DNA of 59,636 nucleotides from Mycobacterium sp. Lineage in GTDB: Bacteria; Actinomycetota; Actinomycetes; Mycobacteriales; Mycobacteriaceae. Positions 35,558 to 44,183 of the stretch are shown here, one piece after another; the stretch's first letter is position 1, and the number at the start of each line of letters is the position of its first letter. The position numbers were made by a program, and so were the translations under genes. The DNA lies in contig RXJD01000013.1 of assembly GCA_003987775.1 (NCBI GenBank), positions 1-59,636 of the forward strand, given 5' to 3'. Below the pieces are notes generated by a model. It searched no databases. It saw nothing but the letters and a program-made list of their open reading frames with translations, and had not been told where the DNA came from.

Positions 35558-37048
35558 CTATCTCCCCACTAGCCCGATCAGCGAGCGTGACGCCGGTTCG
35601 ATCACATCAAGCAGCGGGCGTGGCAGGACGCCGATGATGATGGAGAGCATGAGAAGCATTCCTGCCGAAGCGGATTCGCAAGGATGCAGATCGAGAAAGT
35701 TCTGTGAGTGACCGCGGGTATCGCCAGTGAACATGTTCTGAAGGGCGCGCAGAAACAAGGCGGCGGTGATCAGGATGCCCGGTAGCGCGAGCGCGGTGAG
35801 GGGTGCGGCGGCGATGCTGCCGGTGAAGATTTGGAACTCGGCGATGAAACCGGAGAATCCCGGCAGCCCCAACGACGCGAACGCGCCGAGGGTGAACAGC
35901 ACAGCCAGCTTCGGGGCCGGTGCAGCCAGACCGCCGTAGGAACTCATGTCGTAGCTGCCGGTGCGGTCGTAGAACACTCCGGCAAGCAAAAACAGCGCCC
36001 CGGTGATCAGCCCATGGCTGACCATTTGTGTGACCGCTCCACTGACCGCCACGGCCCGCGCCTGGTCGGTGCTACCCGAGAGCAGGCCGGCAGCGCCGAG
36101 CGCCAGCACGATGTAGCCCATGTGGTTTACGGAGGTGTACGCCACCATGCGCTTGAAGTCCTGCTGCGCCAACGCAACCAGGGCTCCGTAAAGCACCGAT
36201 ACGACACCGACGGCAATGATCGCCCAGGCCCAGGCGCGCCAGGCGTGCGGCAGCATCGGCATCGCGATTCGCGCGAATCCGTAAGTGCCCATCTTCAGCA
36301 ACACCCCCGCCAGCACGGCCGAGCCGATGGCCGGAGCGTCGGTATGAGCCGGGGGAAGCCAGGTGTGGAAGGGAACCGTGGGTGTCTTGACCGCCAGGCC
36401 GAGCAGGATCGCAGCGAGGACCAGCCCGCCGGCCAGCGGGCTACCTGCCAACGGGTTGGCGGTGATCAGCTCGAGCATGTCGAACGTGTGAGGGTTGGCG
36501 GCGATGTATAAGCCGATGAAGCCCACGAGCAGCGCCAGTGACCCCAGAAAGGTGTAGAGGAAGAACTTCAGCGCCGAGCGGGCGGCGTTACCGTGGCCCC
36601 ATCCGGCGATGACGAAGTACATCGCCACGATTGACAGGTCGAAGAACACGAAGAACAAGATCAGATCCGCGGCGACGAACAGACCTAGGCTCACGGTCTG
36701 CAGGAACAGGAACAACGCCGCCTGAGACCTGGGCCGGTCGCGAACCCGCAGGCTATAGGTCGCGCAGGCAAAGAAGATCACCGCCGACATGACGACCAGC
36801 GGCAGCGACAAACCGTCGACGCCGATGTGGTAGCTGCTGTTGACCCCAGGGATCCACCGGGCCCGCTCCTCGAAAGCCAGGCCGTTAAGACCCGGATTCC
36901 TGTAGCGGGTCCATGCCAGCACCGTCAACGTCAGATCCGCTGCGGCGGTGCCGACCCATACCCATCGGGCTGCGGCTTCGCCGGACTTCGGTATCGCAAG
37001 CACACCGGCCGCGGCTGCCAACGGCAGAAAAACGATCAAACTGAGCAT
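35558..37048 (-). CDS. NuoM-like antiporter subunit
   Basis: A 496-residue, 14-helix protein with the NuoM core: V-K-T-P-T-V-P-F-H-T-W-L-P-P-A-H-T-D-A-P and a lysine-bearing helix A-V-L-A-G-V-L-L-K-M-G-T-Y-G. The expected F-F-E in TM5 reads F-F-D-L-S-I, i.e. Glu to Asp. The other key Lys residues are present, so ion movement is plausible. Its stop abuts the NuoN-like start and its own start is 5 bases after NuoL. Length is normal for the subunit. Confidence 0.9.
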   Translation of the reverse strand: MLSLIVFLPLAAAAGVLAIPKSGEAAARWVWVGTAAADLTLTVLAWTRYRNPGLNGLAFEERARWIPGVNSSYHIGVDGLSLPLVVMSAVIFFACATYSLRVRDRPRSQAALFLFLQTVSLGLFVAADLILFFVFFDLSIVAMYFVIAGWGHGNAARSALKFFLYTFLGSLALLVGFIGLYIAANPHTFDMLELITANPLAGSPLAGGLVLAAILLGLAVKTPTVPFHTWLPPAHTDAPAIGSAVLAGVLLKMGTYGFARIAMPMLPHAWRAWAWAIIAVGVVSVLYGALVALAQQDFKRMVAYTSVNHMGYIVLALGAAGLLSGSTDQARAVAVSGAVTQMVSHGLITGALFLLAGVFYDRTGSYDMSSYGGLAAPAPKLAVLFTLGAFASLGLPGFSGFIAEFQIFTGSIAAAPLTALALPGILITAALFLRALQNMFTGDTRGHSQNFLDLHPCESASAGMLLMLSIIIGVLPRPLLDVIEPASRSLIGLVGR

Positions 37049-37053
37049 CTGGT

Positions 37054-38886
37054 TTACCCCACCGCTATCAGAAGCAGGACGCCTGTCACGACTATCACCA
37101 CGCTGGCGAGATAGTAGTTGTGCAGCTGGCCAGTCTGCGGTCTGCGCGCCAGCGCCCCGAGCTGACGTATTCGTGTCGCCAACGATTCCACCGCGGCATC
37201 GACACGACGGTCATCGATGCGCGCAGCCCACCTGCCGGCCTCTAGCGATCCGGACGCGACCCGGTCCACGGTGCGGTCGAGAACGTCGTCGTCGAACCGG
37301 GCGAGTGCTCGAGCCAGGTGCATGGTGGGACGGGCGACGATCACATTGGCGGCCCGTTGCAGGCCAAGCCAGTCGGCAGCCCATCGCGGCTCGGGAATCC
37401 CGAAACGCACTACCGCAGCCACGACCAGAAGCGACAACAGCGCCGAGACGGCCAACTCCGCCGCGGCCGGCTGCACCACCGAACGGTGGTCGAGGGCACG
37501 GCTGAGCGTGGATGCGATCGGCGGCAATGCCAGCACACCTGCCGTGGCGGCTCCGGCGGCTGATATCAGAATCGGAAACTGCGCAAAAGCGTTGAGCACC
37601 TTGAGATTCAGCGATTCCTGTAGTGACGCCGGCGCGCGCCAAACTGTAACGAGGATCTTCGCCGCGTAGGCCGCCGAGAGCCCGGCGGCCACCAATCCCA
37701 TGACATAGAGGGCGATCGAGTGGTCTAACGCGACCGCCAGCACTGCATCCTTCGTCGCCCACAGTGACAGCGGGGCGATTCCGGCCAGCGCGGCCGCACC
37801 GACGGTGGCGGACCAGCCGATCAGCGGCCATCGCCGGGCCACACCGTGCAGCTGGTCAAGCTGTTTGGTATTCAGCAATAGAAGCCATGCGCCGGCCGCA
37901 AGAAACAGCCCCGCCTTGGTGAACGCGTGCGCGACGAGTTGCGCGGCGCCGCCGCTGACGGTGCCTACACCGGCTGCCATCACCACGAACCCGAGCTGGG
38001 CTGCGGTGGAGGCGGCAAGCAGTTGTTTGAGGTCCCGCTGGGCTACCGCGACAGCACCGAGTAGTACCGCGGTCACGGCGCCGGACCAGGCCGCGCATTC
38101 GGCGACCCATCCCGTCGCTGCCAGCAGCGGCTGAATACGCAGCAGCAGGTACGCGCCCATGGCCACCATCGCCGCCGAGTGCAGTAGCGCGCTGACGGCG
38201 CTGGGGCCTTCCATGGCCCGGGAAAGCCAGAATGAAAACGGCAGCTGCGCCGCCTTGCCCAAGGCTGCAATGAACAGCCCGACCGCGACGATGTCGCGCC
38301 AAGGCGCGGTTGCCTGGGTCAGGTTCGCCAGCTTCAACCCCGCGCCGCCGGCAAGTGCCGCCCCGGCGCCCAGATACAGCCCGAGATCGGCGCTGCGGGT
38401 CGTCAGGAACGCGGTGAGGCCGGCCGACATCCGGAAGTCGTCGCGCCACCAGAACCCGATCAGCGCATAGGACGCCGCACCCATCAGCTCCCACGCCAGA
38501 AGCAGTGCGGGCAAGGTGGCGGCCGTTGCGGTCAGCAGGGCAGCGGAGGCGAATAACAGCATCAACCCGTGGAATCGACCCGCCGCTTCGCGAATGTCCG
38601 CTACGGCGAACATCAGGACCAAGACGGTGATCATCGCGACCGCAGGGACCACCACTGCGGACAGGCTATCGACGGACAGCCCGAATTGCCCACCGGCCAC
38701 AAAAGCGACACTGACAGCGGGGTGAGTCAGCGCCACCACGATCGACAACGCCGCCACAACCGCAGACACAGTTACCGACATCGCAGCCGCGAAACGATCT
38801 CGGGGGCGCGTGAGAAGCAGTGCCGCGCCGCAGCCTGCCGGAAGGCAGATCAACAGCCACAAGGCCAGCTGCGTCGTCGAGGTCAC
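37054..38886 (-). CDS. NuoL-like antiporter subunit
   Basis: A 610-residue protein of normal NuoL length. It has the W-E-L-M-G-A-A-S-Y-A-L-I-G-F-W helix (conserved Glu retained), G-K-A-A-Q-L-P-F-S-F-W-L-S (conserved Lys retained) and a C-terminal amphipathic region before the last helix. It is probably the distal proton- or cation-translocating subunit. It starts 4 bases downstream of the NuoK-like gene. Of the three antiporter subunits this one looks most intact. Confidence 0.92.
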   Translation of the reverse strand: MTSTTQLALWLLICLPAGCGAALLLTRPRDRFAAAMSVTVSAVVAALSIVVALTHPAVSVAFVAGGQFGLSVDSLSAVVVPAVAMITVLVLMFAVADIREAAGRFHGLMLLFASAALLTATAATLPALLLAWELMGAASYALIGFWWRDDFRMSAGLTAFLTTRSADLGLYLGAGAALAGGAGLKLANLTQATAPWRDIVAVGLFIAALGKAAQLPFSFWLSRAMEGPSAVSALLHSAAMVAMGAYLLLRIQPLLAATGWVAECAAWSGAVTAVLLGAVAVAQRDLKQLLAASTAAQLGFVVMAAGVGTVSGGAAQLVAHAFTKAGLFLAAGAWLLLLNTKQLDQLHGVARRWPLIGWSATVGAAALAGIAPLSLWATKDAVLAVALDHSIALYVMGLVAAGLSAAYAAKILVTVWRAPASLQESLNLKVLNAFAQFPILISAAGAATAGVLALPPIASTLSRALDHRSVVQPAAAELAVSALLSLLVVAAVVRFGIPEPRWAADWLGLQRAANVIVARPTMHLARALARFDDDVLDRTVDRVASGSLEAGRWAARIDDRRVDAAVESLATRIRQLGALARRPQTGQLHNYYLASVVIVVTGVLLLIAVG

Positions 38887-38890
38887 CTGC

Positions 38891-39193
38891 TCACCCGGCC
38901 AAATCGGCGGCCGCGTCGGTCATGTCGGTTCGGCGCTCGCGGTGCAGGAGCGTGGCCACCGCGAAGCCCATCGCCATCTCCACCGTCATCGCGGCGATGA
39001 TCACCAGCAGCACGACCTGTCCGGCCGGTGTGGGTGCCGAAAACCACCAGAACCCGCCGGCCGCCAGGATGACGGCGTTCATCATCAGCTCGAGGCCCAT
39101 CATGACCATGACCACGACCTGCTGCGAGAGTGCTCCGTACAGGCCGACGCTGAACAGCGCCGCCGCCGCCAGTAGAACGGTTTGTAGCGTCAT
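38891..39193 (-). CDS. NuoK-like subunit
   Basis: A 100-residue, three-helix protein, the usual length of NuoK. It contains L-Y-G-A-L-S-Q-Q-V-V-V-M-V-M-M-G-L-E-L-M-M-N-A-V-I, with the buried Glu of the NuoK second helix (G-L-E-L-M-x-N). It overlaps the NuoJ-like gene by 4 bases. Retention of this Glu suggests the central membrane proton pathway is kept. Confidence 0.9.
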   Translation of the reverse strand: MTLQTVLLAAAALFSVGLYGALSQQVVVMVMMGLELMMNAVILAAGGFWWFSAPTPAGQVVLLVIIAAMTVEMAMGFAVATLLHRERRTDMTDAAADLAG

Positions 39194-39753
39194 CGCCCCA
39201 ACCCGCCGGGTTGGGGGTCGCTCGCGGGCCTGCGTTTGAGATCGTCGCCGAAGCGGTCATAGCGGCCTCGGCGGGCGGCCAGGACGACGCCTGCGACGAT
39301 GGTCGCGACCATCACCGGGCTGATCACCGTCATAGCCAGCATGCTGGGGCCCATCAACTCCTCGCCGAGCGCGAAGGTCAGATCCTTCGGCGGTGCACCC
39401 CGCCGAATCGGCCAGTCGGACAACAGGATCCCTGACGCAAGAATCAGGAACGTTCCGATCGCAGCAGCTAACGCGCGTCGGTTGTCATGCACCATGCTCA
39501 TGGGCATCAGCGCCGGGTTCATGCCCATGAACATGACCATGTAGACCGCCATGACGGCCATCTCCATCACCATCATCAAGATGATGACGATGCCAATGTA
39601 GTTCTGCTGCAACAGCACAACGACGACGCCGACCGCAATGAACGAAATGGCCAGAGCATAGGTGGCGCGGGCCATGGAATCGAAGACGAAGACCGCGGCC
39701 CCGGCCAGCACGGCAATCACGGCGAGGACTCCGAAGACGATGTGCACGATCAT
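39190..39753 (-). CDS. NuoJ-like subunit
   Basis: A 187-residue membrane protein with five helices, including A-T-Y-A-L-A-I-S-F-I-A-V-G-V-V-V-V-L and a Met-rich helix pair (M-M-V-M-E-M-A-V-M-A-V-Y-M-V-M-F-M-G-M-N) at 65-85. The second half contains a longer loop (residues about 105-140). NuoJ lies next to NuoK in every complex I-like operon. Met density in this helix is higher than usual and may be connected to the metal context. Confidence 0.85.
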   Translation of the reverse strand: MIVHIVFGVLAVIAVLAGAAVFVFDSMARATYALAISFIAVGVVVVLLQQNYIGIVIILMMVMEMAVMAVYMVMFMGMNPALMPMSMVHDNRRALAAAIGTFLILASGILLSDWPIRRGAPPKDLTFALGEELMGPSMLAMTVISPVMVATIVAGVVLAARRGRYDRFGDDLKRRPASDPQPGGLGR

Positions 39754-39757
39754 GACG

Positions 39758-40678
39758 TCACTTCCTCACTGCGACGATGGCCACGACCAGGTCTTGGACG
39801 AGCGTGAGCGGCAACAAAATCATCCACCCGATCTCTAAGAATTTTTCGGGGCGCAGCAACGGAAGTCGCCTGCGCAGCCACACGAACACCGACAGCACGC
39901 CAATTGTCTTAATCAACACCCAGGACCAGGCCGGTAAGAGCGGACCCGCGCCGCCGCCGAGGAACATCGGCACCGCGAAAGCTGCACCGGCAGCCAAGAT
40001 GGTGTAGCGGCCGGCCTGGAATACCAGTCGATCCACCCCGGACAGCTCCGCGCTGACACCGCCGGCGATATCAGCTCCCAGCGCCGCAGAGAAGGGCCCC
40101 CACACCGAAAAAGCCATTGCCCCTAGGCAATACACGACGAAAGCGACTGGCATCCACACCGCGAACCACAGCTCGTGTTGGGCGGCGACAACATCGGCGA
40201 CCCGTAGGCTTTGCGCGGCGATGGGCGGCGCGACCAGCGTGAACATCAGGGGCAACTCGTAGCCGAGCCCATGAGCCAGAAATCGATAGCCGCCGACGAG
40301 GGGATGGGCGGAGTTCGGACCCCACCCCGCAAGCCACACCAGCGCCCACACCATCACGTCCATGGCGTTGAACCACATAACCCCTACGTCGAGATCGGCC
40401 AGCGTCCAGCGCCCTAACGGCACAACAGTCACTATTAGCGATGCGGCGACGATCAGCCCCGCTCCGCCGGCGCGCCACAGCAACGTATCGGCGGCCACGG
40501 TGGTGCGACGGCGCTGTCGCATCAGCCGGGCGACTTCGTAAACCGCATTAGCCGGCCCGGCGCCTCGGGCGGCAAGCAAGCCGTCGAGGGTCGCCGCGTA
40601 GAAGCCGAGGCACAGCAGCAATGCCACACCGCCCAGCGCCCACACGCCTGGGACCGTGGTGATCGAGACGTCAGCCAT
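39758..40678 (-). CDS. NuoH-like subunit with an altered quinone-site loop
   Basis: A 306-residue membrane protein with the NuoH pattern L-A-G-W-G-P-N-S-A-H-P-L-V-G-G and C-terminal W-L-R-R-R-L-P-L-L-R. The usual acidic loop (N-R-x-P-F-D-L-P-E-A-E-S-E) is replaced by W-G-P-F-S-A-A-L-G-A-D-I, and the E-Y-S-G/E-Y region is also simplified (A-E-L-S-G). These residues form the quinone tunnel of true complex I, so quinone reduction here is doubtful. It overlaps the NuoB-like gene by 8 bases. Confidence 0.85.
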   Translation of the reverse strand: MADVSITTVPGVWALGGVALLLCLGFYAATLDGLLAARGAGPANAVYEVARLMRQRRRTTVAADTLLWRAGGAGLIVAASLIVTVVPLGRWTLADLDVGVMWFNAMDVMVWALVWLAGWGPNSAHPLVGGYRFLAHGLGYELPLMFTLVAPPIAAQSLRVADVVAAQHELWFAVWMPVAFVVYCLGAMAFSVWGPFSAALGADIAGGVSAELSGVDRLVFQAGRYTILAAGAAFAVPMFLGGGAGPLLPAWSWVLIKTIGVLSVFVWLRRRLPLLRPEKFLEIGWMILLPLTLVQDLVVAIVAVRK

Positions 40679-41936
40679 CGCGACGACCCGGGTGCGATGC
40701 TGTGTCGATGCCTAGGCTGGCGATCCCCAGCCGGGCAGCCGCGACGTCCAGTCCGCTGACTAGATCGGGCAATGCGTCAACGACGGTGGTTGCAGCTGTG
40801 GAGACGCCAATTCGTTCGTTCGTGAGCGCGTGCTGCGCCGCATTGACCTGCGCGAGGAGGCGGTCGTAACAATCGCCGACCAGGGCCGGCGGCAGCGCGA
40901 GGGTGTCGCAGTCCTCGGGCGTCAACGTTGCGATGTCGCGCAACGACCAGCGCAGCGTTCGTGAGCGCCGGAGCTTGCTGTGCAGGGTGTCCAGCAGACG
41001 AGCGGCGTGCCCGCTGTCCGCCTCGCTGAGCAGCGCGTCGCGCGCGCTGCGGGCGCTTGCTGCCGCACCCGGCCAGCCGGCCAGTGCCAGCAGATCAACG
41101 ACATGGTCACAATGTCGCGCCGCAACGTGAGTACTCGGTCCGGTCGGCGGAACCTGCTCGCCGACTTCTCGGTCGACGATCCACGCCTCGGCTCGGGTGA
41201 GGACGTCCCCCTGTAACGAGCACCGCACCACCAGCCCCGCGGGCCAGTAGCGCAGCACCGGCCCAAGGCGAAGGTGCAGCACATCCATTTCCAATCCGTC
41301 ACGGTCGTCGCCGCCTTCGGCCAGCGCAATCCCAGCCGGCGCCATGTCCATCCCACCGTGGTGCATGTGCTGGTGTGCGCTGTGGTCCATGTGCTCGTGC
41401 CCGCCCGGACTGGGGGCGGTGTGCTCGTGATGCTCCTGCTCGCCGTGGTCCATGGCGTGGTGGTGGTGCTCGCCGTGGTTGGTGGCGTGGTGCTGGTGCT
41501 CGCCGTGGTTGGTGACGTGGTGCTCCTGCTCGCCGTGGTTGGTGACGTGGTGCTCGTGTACGCCGTGGTCGTTGCCGTTCAGCTTCGGAGATTGAGCGCG
41601 CTTTCGCGCGTCCCGGCGGTGCACCTCGACCTCCGCCAACTGCGTGCCCGCGCTATGCAGCGCCGACTCGACCGCGTCGGGACCAGCCAAGTCGATGCGA
41701 ACCCGAGGCCCCGGCATCTGGTCCCAGACCCGCTCGATCGCCTCGTTCAGTTCTGGTCCCGGGGTACCGCAGACCGCTAACACGTCAGCGTCCGCGGGGG
41801 ATGTAGCCACACACCAACCGCGGACTCGAAGTCGGTGTTCGGTCTGTGCGCGCAACATCCACGACCCAGGGGCCTCCACGATGAGCACGTGTGCCCGTCG
41901 TGCTGCGCATCGGGCCAGCTGCCGCGTCAGACCCAC
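40671..41936 (-). CDS. NuoB-like protein with His-rich repeat and NuoD-like tail
   Basis: About 421 residues from GTG 41936 (overlaps nuoA by 10 bases; an ATG at 41963 is possible). Residues 1-95 resemble NuoB (A-D-V-L-A-V-C-G-T-P-G-P-E-L, then W-D-Q-M-P-G-P-R) but lack the C-C and G-S-C cluster ligands. A His-rich linker (about 125-200) has ten-residue units around H-H-V-T-N-H-G-E, then D-H-S-A-H-Q-H-M-H-H-G-G-M-D-M. The following part (L-G-P-V-L-R-Y-W-P-A-G-L-V-V-R) resembles the first strands of NuoD. It has no Fe-S cluster, so it may bind Ni, Zn or Cu through the histidines. Role unknown. Confidence 0.75.
   Translation of the reverse strand: MGLTRQLARCAARRAHVLIVEAPGSWMLRAQTEHRLRVRGWCVATSPADADVLAVCGTPGPELNEAIERVWDQMPGPRVRIDLAGPDAVESALHSAGTQLAEVEVHRRDARKRAQSPKLNGNDHGVHEHHVTNHGEQEHHVTNHGEHQHHATNHGEHHHHAMDHGEQEHHEHTAPSPGGHEHMDHSAHQHMHHGGMDMAPAGIALAEGGDDRDGLEMDVLHLRLGPVLRYWPAGLVVRCSLQGDVLTRAEAWIVDREVGEQVPPTGPSTHVAARHCDHVVDLLALAGWPGAAASARSARDALLSEADSGHAARLLDTLHSKLRRSRTLRWSLRDIATLTPEDCDTLALPPALVGDCYDRLLAQVNAAQHALTNERIGVSTAATTVVDALPDLVSGLDVAAARLGIASLGIDTASHPGRRDG
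41431..41580. repeat. 30-bp tandem repeat encoding the His-rich linker
   Basis: Units begin at 41431, 41461, 41491, 41521 and 41551 (last one degenerate). All contain TCGCCGTGGT in register, translating on the minus strand into ten-residue His-Gly-Glu units. Such repeats can change copy number by slippage. Confidence 0.85.
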
Positions 41937-42271
41937 CGCAGGACGCCCTCGCGCCAAGCCCATGCGACCGCCACAAGCAGCACCGCCAGAAACGCAAACA
42001 TTTCGGTGATGGCGGTCGCGCCCATTTTGATGACCACCAGCGCCCACGGATACATGAACAGCATCTCGACGTCGAAGGCGAGAAACACCAGCGTCGCCAG
42101 ATACCAGCGAACGTGATACCGCGACAACGCATGCTCTTCAGGTGGCCATCCTGACTGAAAAGGCAGCACCGTCAACGTGTTAGGGCTGATCGCACTGAAG
42201 CAATGCAATCCGTACACACTGGCAAGCCCCGCAACAACAACCGCCAGGGTCCACGCCACACCCGCATACAT
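41927..42271 (-). CDS. NuoA-like subunit, first gene of the complex I-like operon
   Basis: A 114-residue, three-helix protein with the NuoA signature F-D-V-E-M-L-F-M-Y-P-W. The loop normally holding E-C-G (the conserved Cys near the quinone site) reads F-Q-S-G, so that Cys is lost. ATG 42271; the upstream gap to the divergent LOG gene carries the promoter. Conserved membrane half, altered redox-side residues. Confidence 0.88.
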   Translation of the reverse strand: MYAGVAWTLAVVVAGLASVYGLHCFSAISPNTLTVLPFQSGWPPEEHALSRYHVRWYLATLVFLAFDVEMLFMYPWALVVIKMGATAITEMFAFLAVLLVAVAWAWREGVLRWV

Positions 42272-42549
42272 CGCGGCTCCTCGTCTGTCGTGGTGGCACG
42301 AACTCGGTACCGTCGCGGCCGCTTCTAAACCCAAGTCGTCGATGACTTCCATCGGCAGTGCTAGTCCGCAGGCGCTGTCGTCGCCAGGCAGTGGCCGTTC
42401 AAATAACGTATCAGCCCTTAGCCAGTGCGGAGATTCTCGACTGACGGAGATTCGGTCGCGATCACTCCTCAGCCCAACCGGTGACAAGACGAAGTGGTAT
42501 AGGGCGCATCAGTTTCTTTGGTGCCTTGGCCGTGGCACGATCGGCTCAA

Positions 42550-43278
42550 ATGCAAGAGTCATCAAATTGCGTCCCCGCGACATGCGACGAGGAGTTGCTG
42601 TCCTGCCTGGGGCCGGGCTTTCCGCCGCTGTCGGGCAGCGATCCCGGCCGGGTCGCCAGGATCCGCGACGAGGTGGCGCATGGTTTTGCGGCCCTAGCGG
42701 ATGTCACCCATGCCGTGTCGTTCTTTGGTTCCGCGCGGACGCCGCCGGATCATCAGCACTACAAGATGGCGCGCACGCTGGCCGCACACTTAGGCAGCTT
42801 GGGGTTTGACATCATTACCGGCGGGGGGCCGGGGATCATGGAGGCCGCGAATCGGGGCGCCCGCGACGCCGGCGTGCGGTCTATAGGCCTTGTCATCGAG
42901 CTGCCTTACGAGCAGCGGCCTAACCCGTTCATCGACCTCTCACTTCAGTTCAATTACTTCTTCGTGCGCAAGTTGATGTTCGTCCGCTATGCCTCGGCGT
43001 TCGTAGTTCTTCCGGGCGGCTTCGGCACACTTGACGAGCTTTTCGAGGCCCTGACGCTGATACAGACTCAGAAGATACGCAACTTCCCTGTCGTACTTGC
43101 GTGTTCGGACCACTGGACCGGGTTGGAACGTTGGATTCGTGACCGGCTGTTGGACACGGGACTGGTGTCGGGTGCCGACGTCGACTTGCTCGTGATCGCC
43201 GATGATCCGGGGGAGATCGGCGAGTTGGTGAAGCGATGGCGCCGACGACAGTTGGAGACTTACCGGCCATCTCGGTGA
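42550..43278 (+). CDS. LOG-family (lysine-decarboxylase-like) protein
   Basis: A 242-residue protein from ATG 42550 (the frame opens at 42481). It has the family motif P-G-G-F-G-T-L-D-E and G-G-G-P-G-I-M-E-A-A-N-R-G-A. These Rossmann-fold proteins are nucleotide-5'-monophosphate phosphoribohydrolases (LOG) or close relatives. Mycobacterial homologues are known. It is divergent from the complex I-like operon; no metabolic link to metal resistance is seen. Confidence 0.9.
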   Translation: MQESSNCVPATCDEELLSCLGPGFPPLSGSDPGRVARIRDEVAHGFAALADVTHAVSFFGSARTPPDHQHYKMARTLAAHLGSLGFDIITGGGPGIMEAANRGARDAGVRSIGLVIELPYEQRPNPFIDLSLQFNYFFVRKLMFVRYASAFVVLPGGFGTLDELFEALTLIQTQKIRNFPVVLACSDHWTGLERWIRDRLLDTGLVSGADVDLLVIADDPGEIGELVKRWRRRQLETYRPSR

Positions 43279-43291
43279 GGGGATGTCGGCG

Positions 43292-43702
43292 CTAACGACC
43301 GAAGGCCCAGGACGAGATGTCAGACATCCGCACGCGGAGCTGGTCGTGTGAATACACTTCGCCGCCGCTGCGGCGGTAGGTAACCCGCGATAGGTGCATG
43401 TACTCGTGAAGTTCGCCACCATTGGGGCAGTTCGGACAGTTGCCGTCGGTCAAGGTCTGTCGGCTGTGGTCCGCACCGACCGTCTGAAGGTAGCCAAGAA
43501 CCTTCTGGTCGAAATGCCAGCAGGGCTCGATGACACCCGTCACAGTTCCTCCTGGCAGGTGCAGAGTCACATCGACGTCTGCGCCGGGTGTGTGTGGGTT
43601 GGACTCGATTGCGTTGATGATCAGGTGAAGTGAGCGGTCGATGGTCCCTGTCGCGAATGGCGTTGCGGGCGCGGTCACGGTATCGGACTTGCCTACCGGC
43701 AT
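43292..43702 (-). CDS. hypothetical protein with a Cys-pair loop
   Basis: A 136-residue protein starting M-P-V-G-K-S-D-T-V, with D-V-T-L-H-L-P-G-G-T-V-T-G-V-I, a Cys-containing loop (G-N-C-P-N-C-P-N-G-G) and an acidic-basic C-terminal part ending in I-S-S-W-A-F-G-R. GAAGGGA lies 8 bases before the ATG. Not recognised as a known family. Its upstream region is the 31-bp tandem repeat, shared with the divergent copZ operon. Confidence 0.6.
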   Translation of the reverse strand: MPVGKSDTVTAPATPFATGTIDRSLHLIINAIESNPHTPGADVDVTLHLPGGTVTGVIEPCWHFDQKVLGYLQTVGADHSRQTLTDGNCPNCPNGGELHEYMHLSRVTYRRSGGEVYSHDQLRVRMSDISSWAFGR

Positions 43703-43742
43703 CTGCTGGTCCCTTCGTAGCCGGGTCGATGGTGCATGTATG

Positions 43743-43804
43743 CGGGCGGTAAAACCGGGTATTCGATAGTTCTCGGGCGGTAAAACCGGGTATTCGATAG
43801 TTCT
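43743..43804. repeat. two perfect 31-bp tandem repeats
   Basis: 43743-43773 and 43774-43804 are identical, starting CGGGCGGTAAAACCGGG and ending TTCGATAGTTCT. They are in the divergent gap upstream of the hypothetical gene and copZ. Possible regulatory iterons or a recent slippage duplication. Confidence 0.8.
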
Positions 43805-43873
43805 ACCGCATGCCACAGCCACGACACCGATTTGGGGAGCAAGCCGGGCCGCACGTCTTGATCAACTGTTGAT

Positions 43874-43888
43874 TACCCTAGGGGGGTA
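43874..43888 (+). promoter_or_regulatory. copper-box before copZ
   Basis: TACCCTAGGGGGGTA, a TACCC-N5-GGGTA type element 47 bases before the CopZ-like start. Same general class as the 25688 site and fits RicR/CsoR control. Confidence 0.6.
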
Positions 43889-43934
43889 TGGTAGACAGAG
43901 ATTACCAAGCGTTAGCTACAGATTGGAGAGCGGG

Positions 43935-44141
43935 ATGAGCACCTTGACCGTCACCGTTTCTGGGATGACCTGCGGGCACTGCGTTTCTTCTGTCCGTGAG
44001 GGAGTCGGCAATATCCCTGATGTCACGGCAGTGGACGTGGAGCTCGGCAGCGGCAAAGTGACCATCGACAGCGATGGCGTGATCGAGCTTGATGCGGTCA
44101 AGAACGCGGTGGAAGAGGCCGGCTATCAGCTGGTCCGCTGA
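43935..44141 (+). CDS. CopZ-like copper chaperone (HMA domain)
   Basis: A 68-residue HMA protein with G-M-T-C-G-H-C (C13, C16). Such chaperones shuttle Cu(I) to ATPases. ATG 43935 with GGAGAGCGGG upstream. Followed after 42 bases by a CopA-type ATPase, so the two form a copper-handling operon. The C-x-x-C has Gly-His between the cysteines. Confidence 0.9.
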   Translation: MSTLTVTVSGMTCGHCVSSVREGVGNIPDVTAVDVELGSGKVTIDSDGVIELDAVKNAVEEAGYQLVR

Positions 44142-44183
44142 AACAGCCCGTACCACTTCAACTGATTCAACTGAAGGAAAATC

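Noticed and set aside
41274-41780. Plus-strand frame opposite the His-rich gene (V-V-L-V-L-A-V-V-G repeats)
   Set aside because: It is the antisense of the 30-bp repeat. The minus-strand gene fits the operon.
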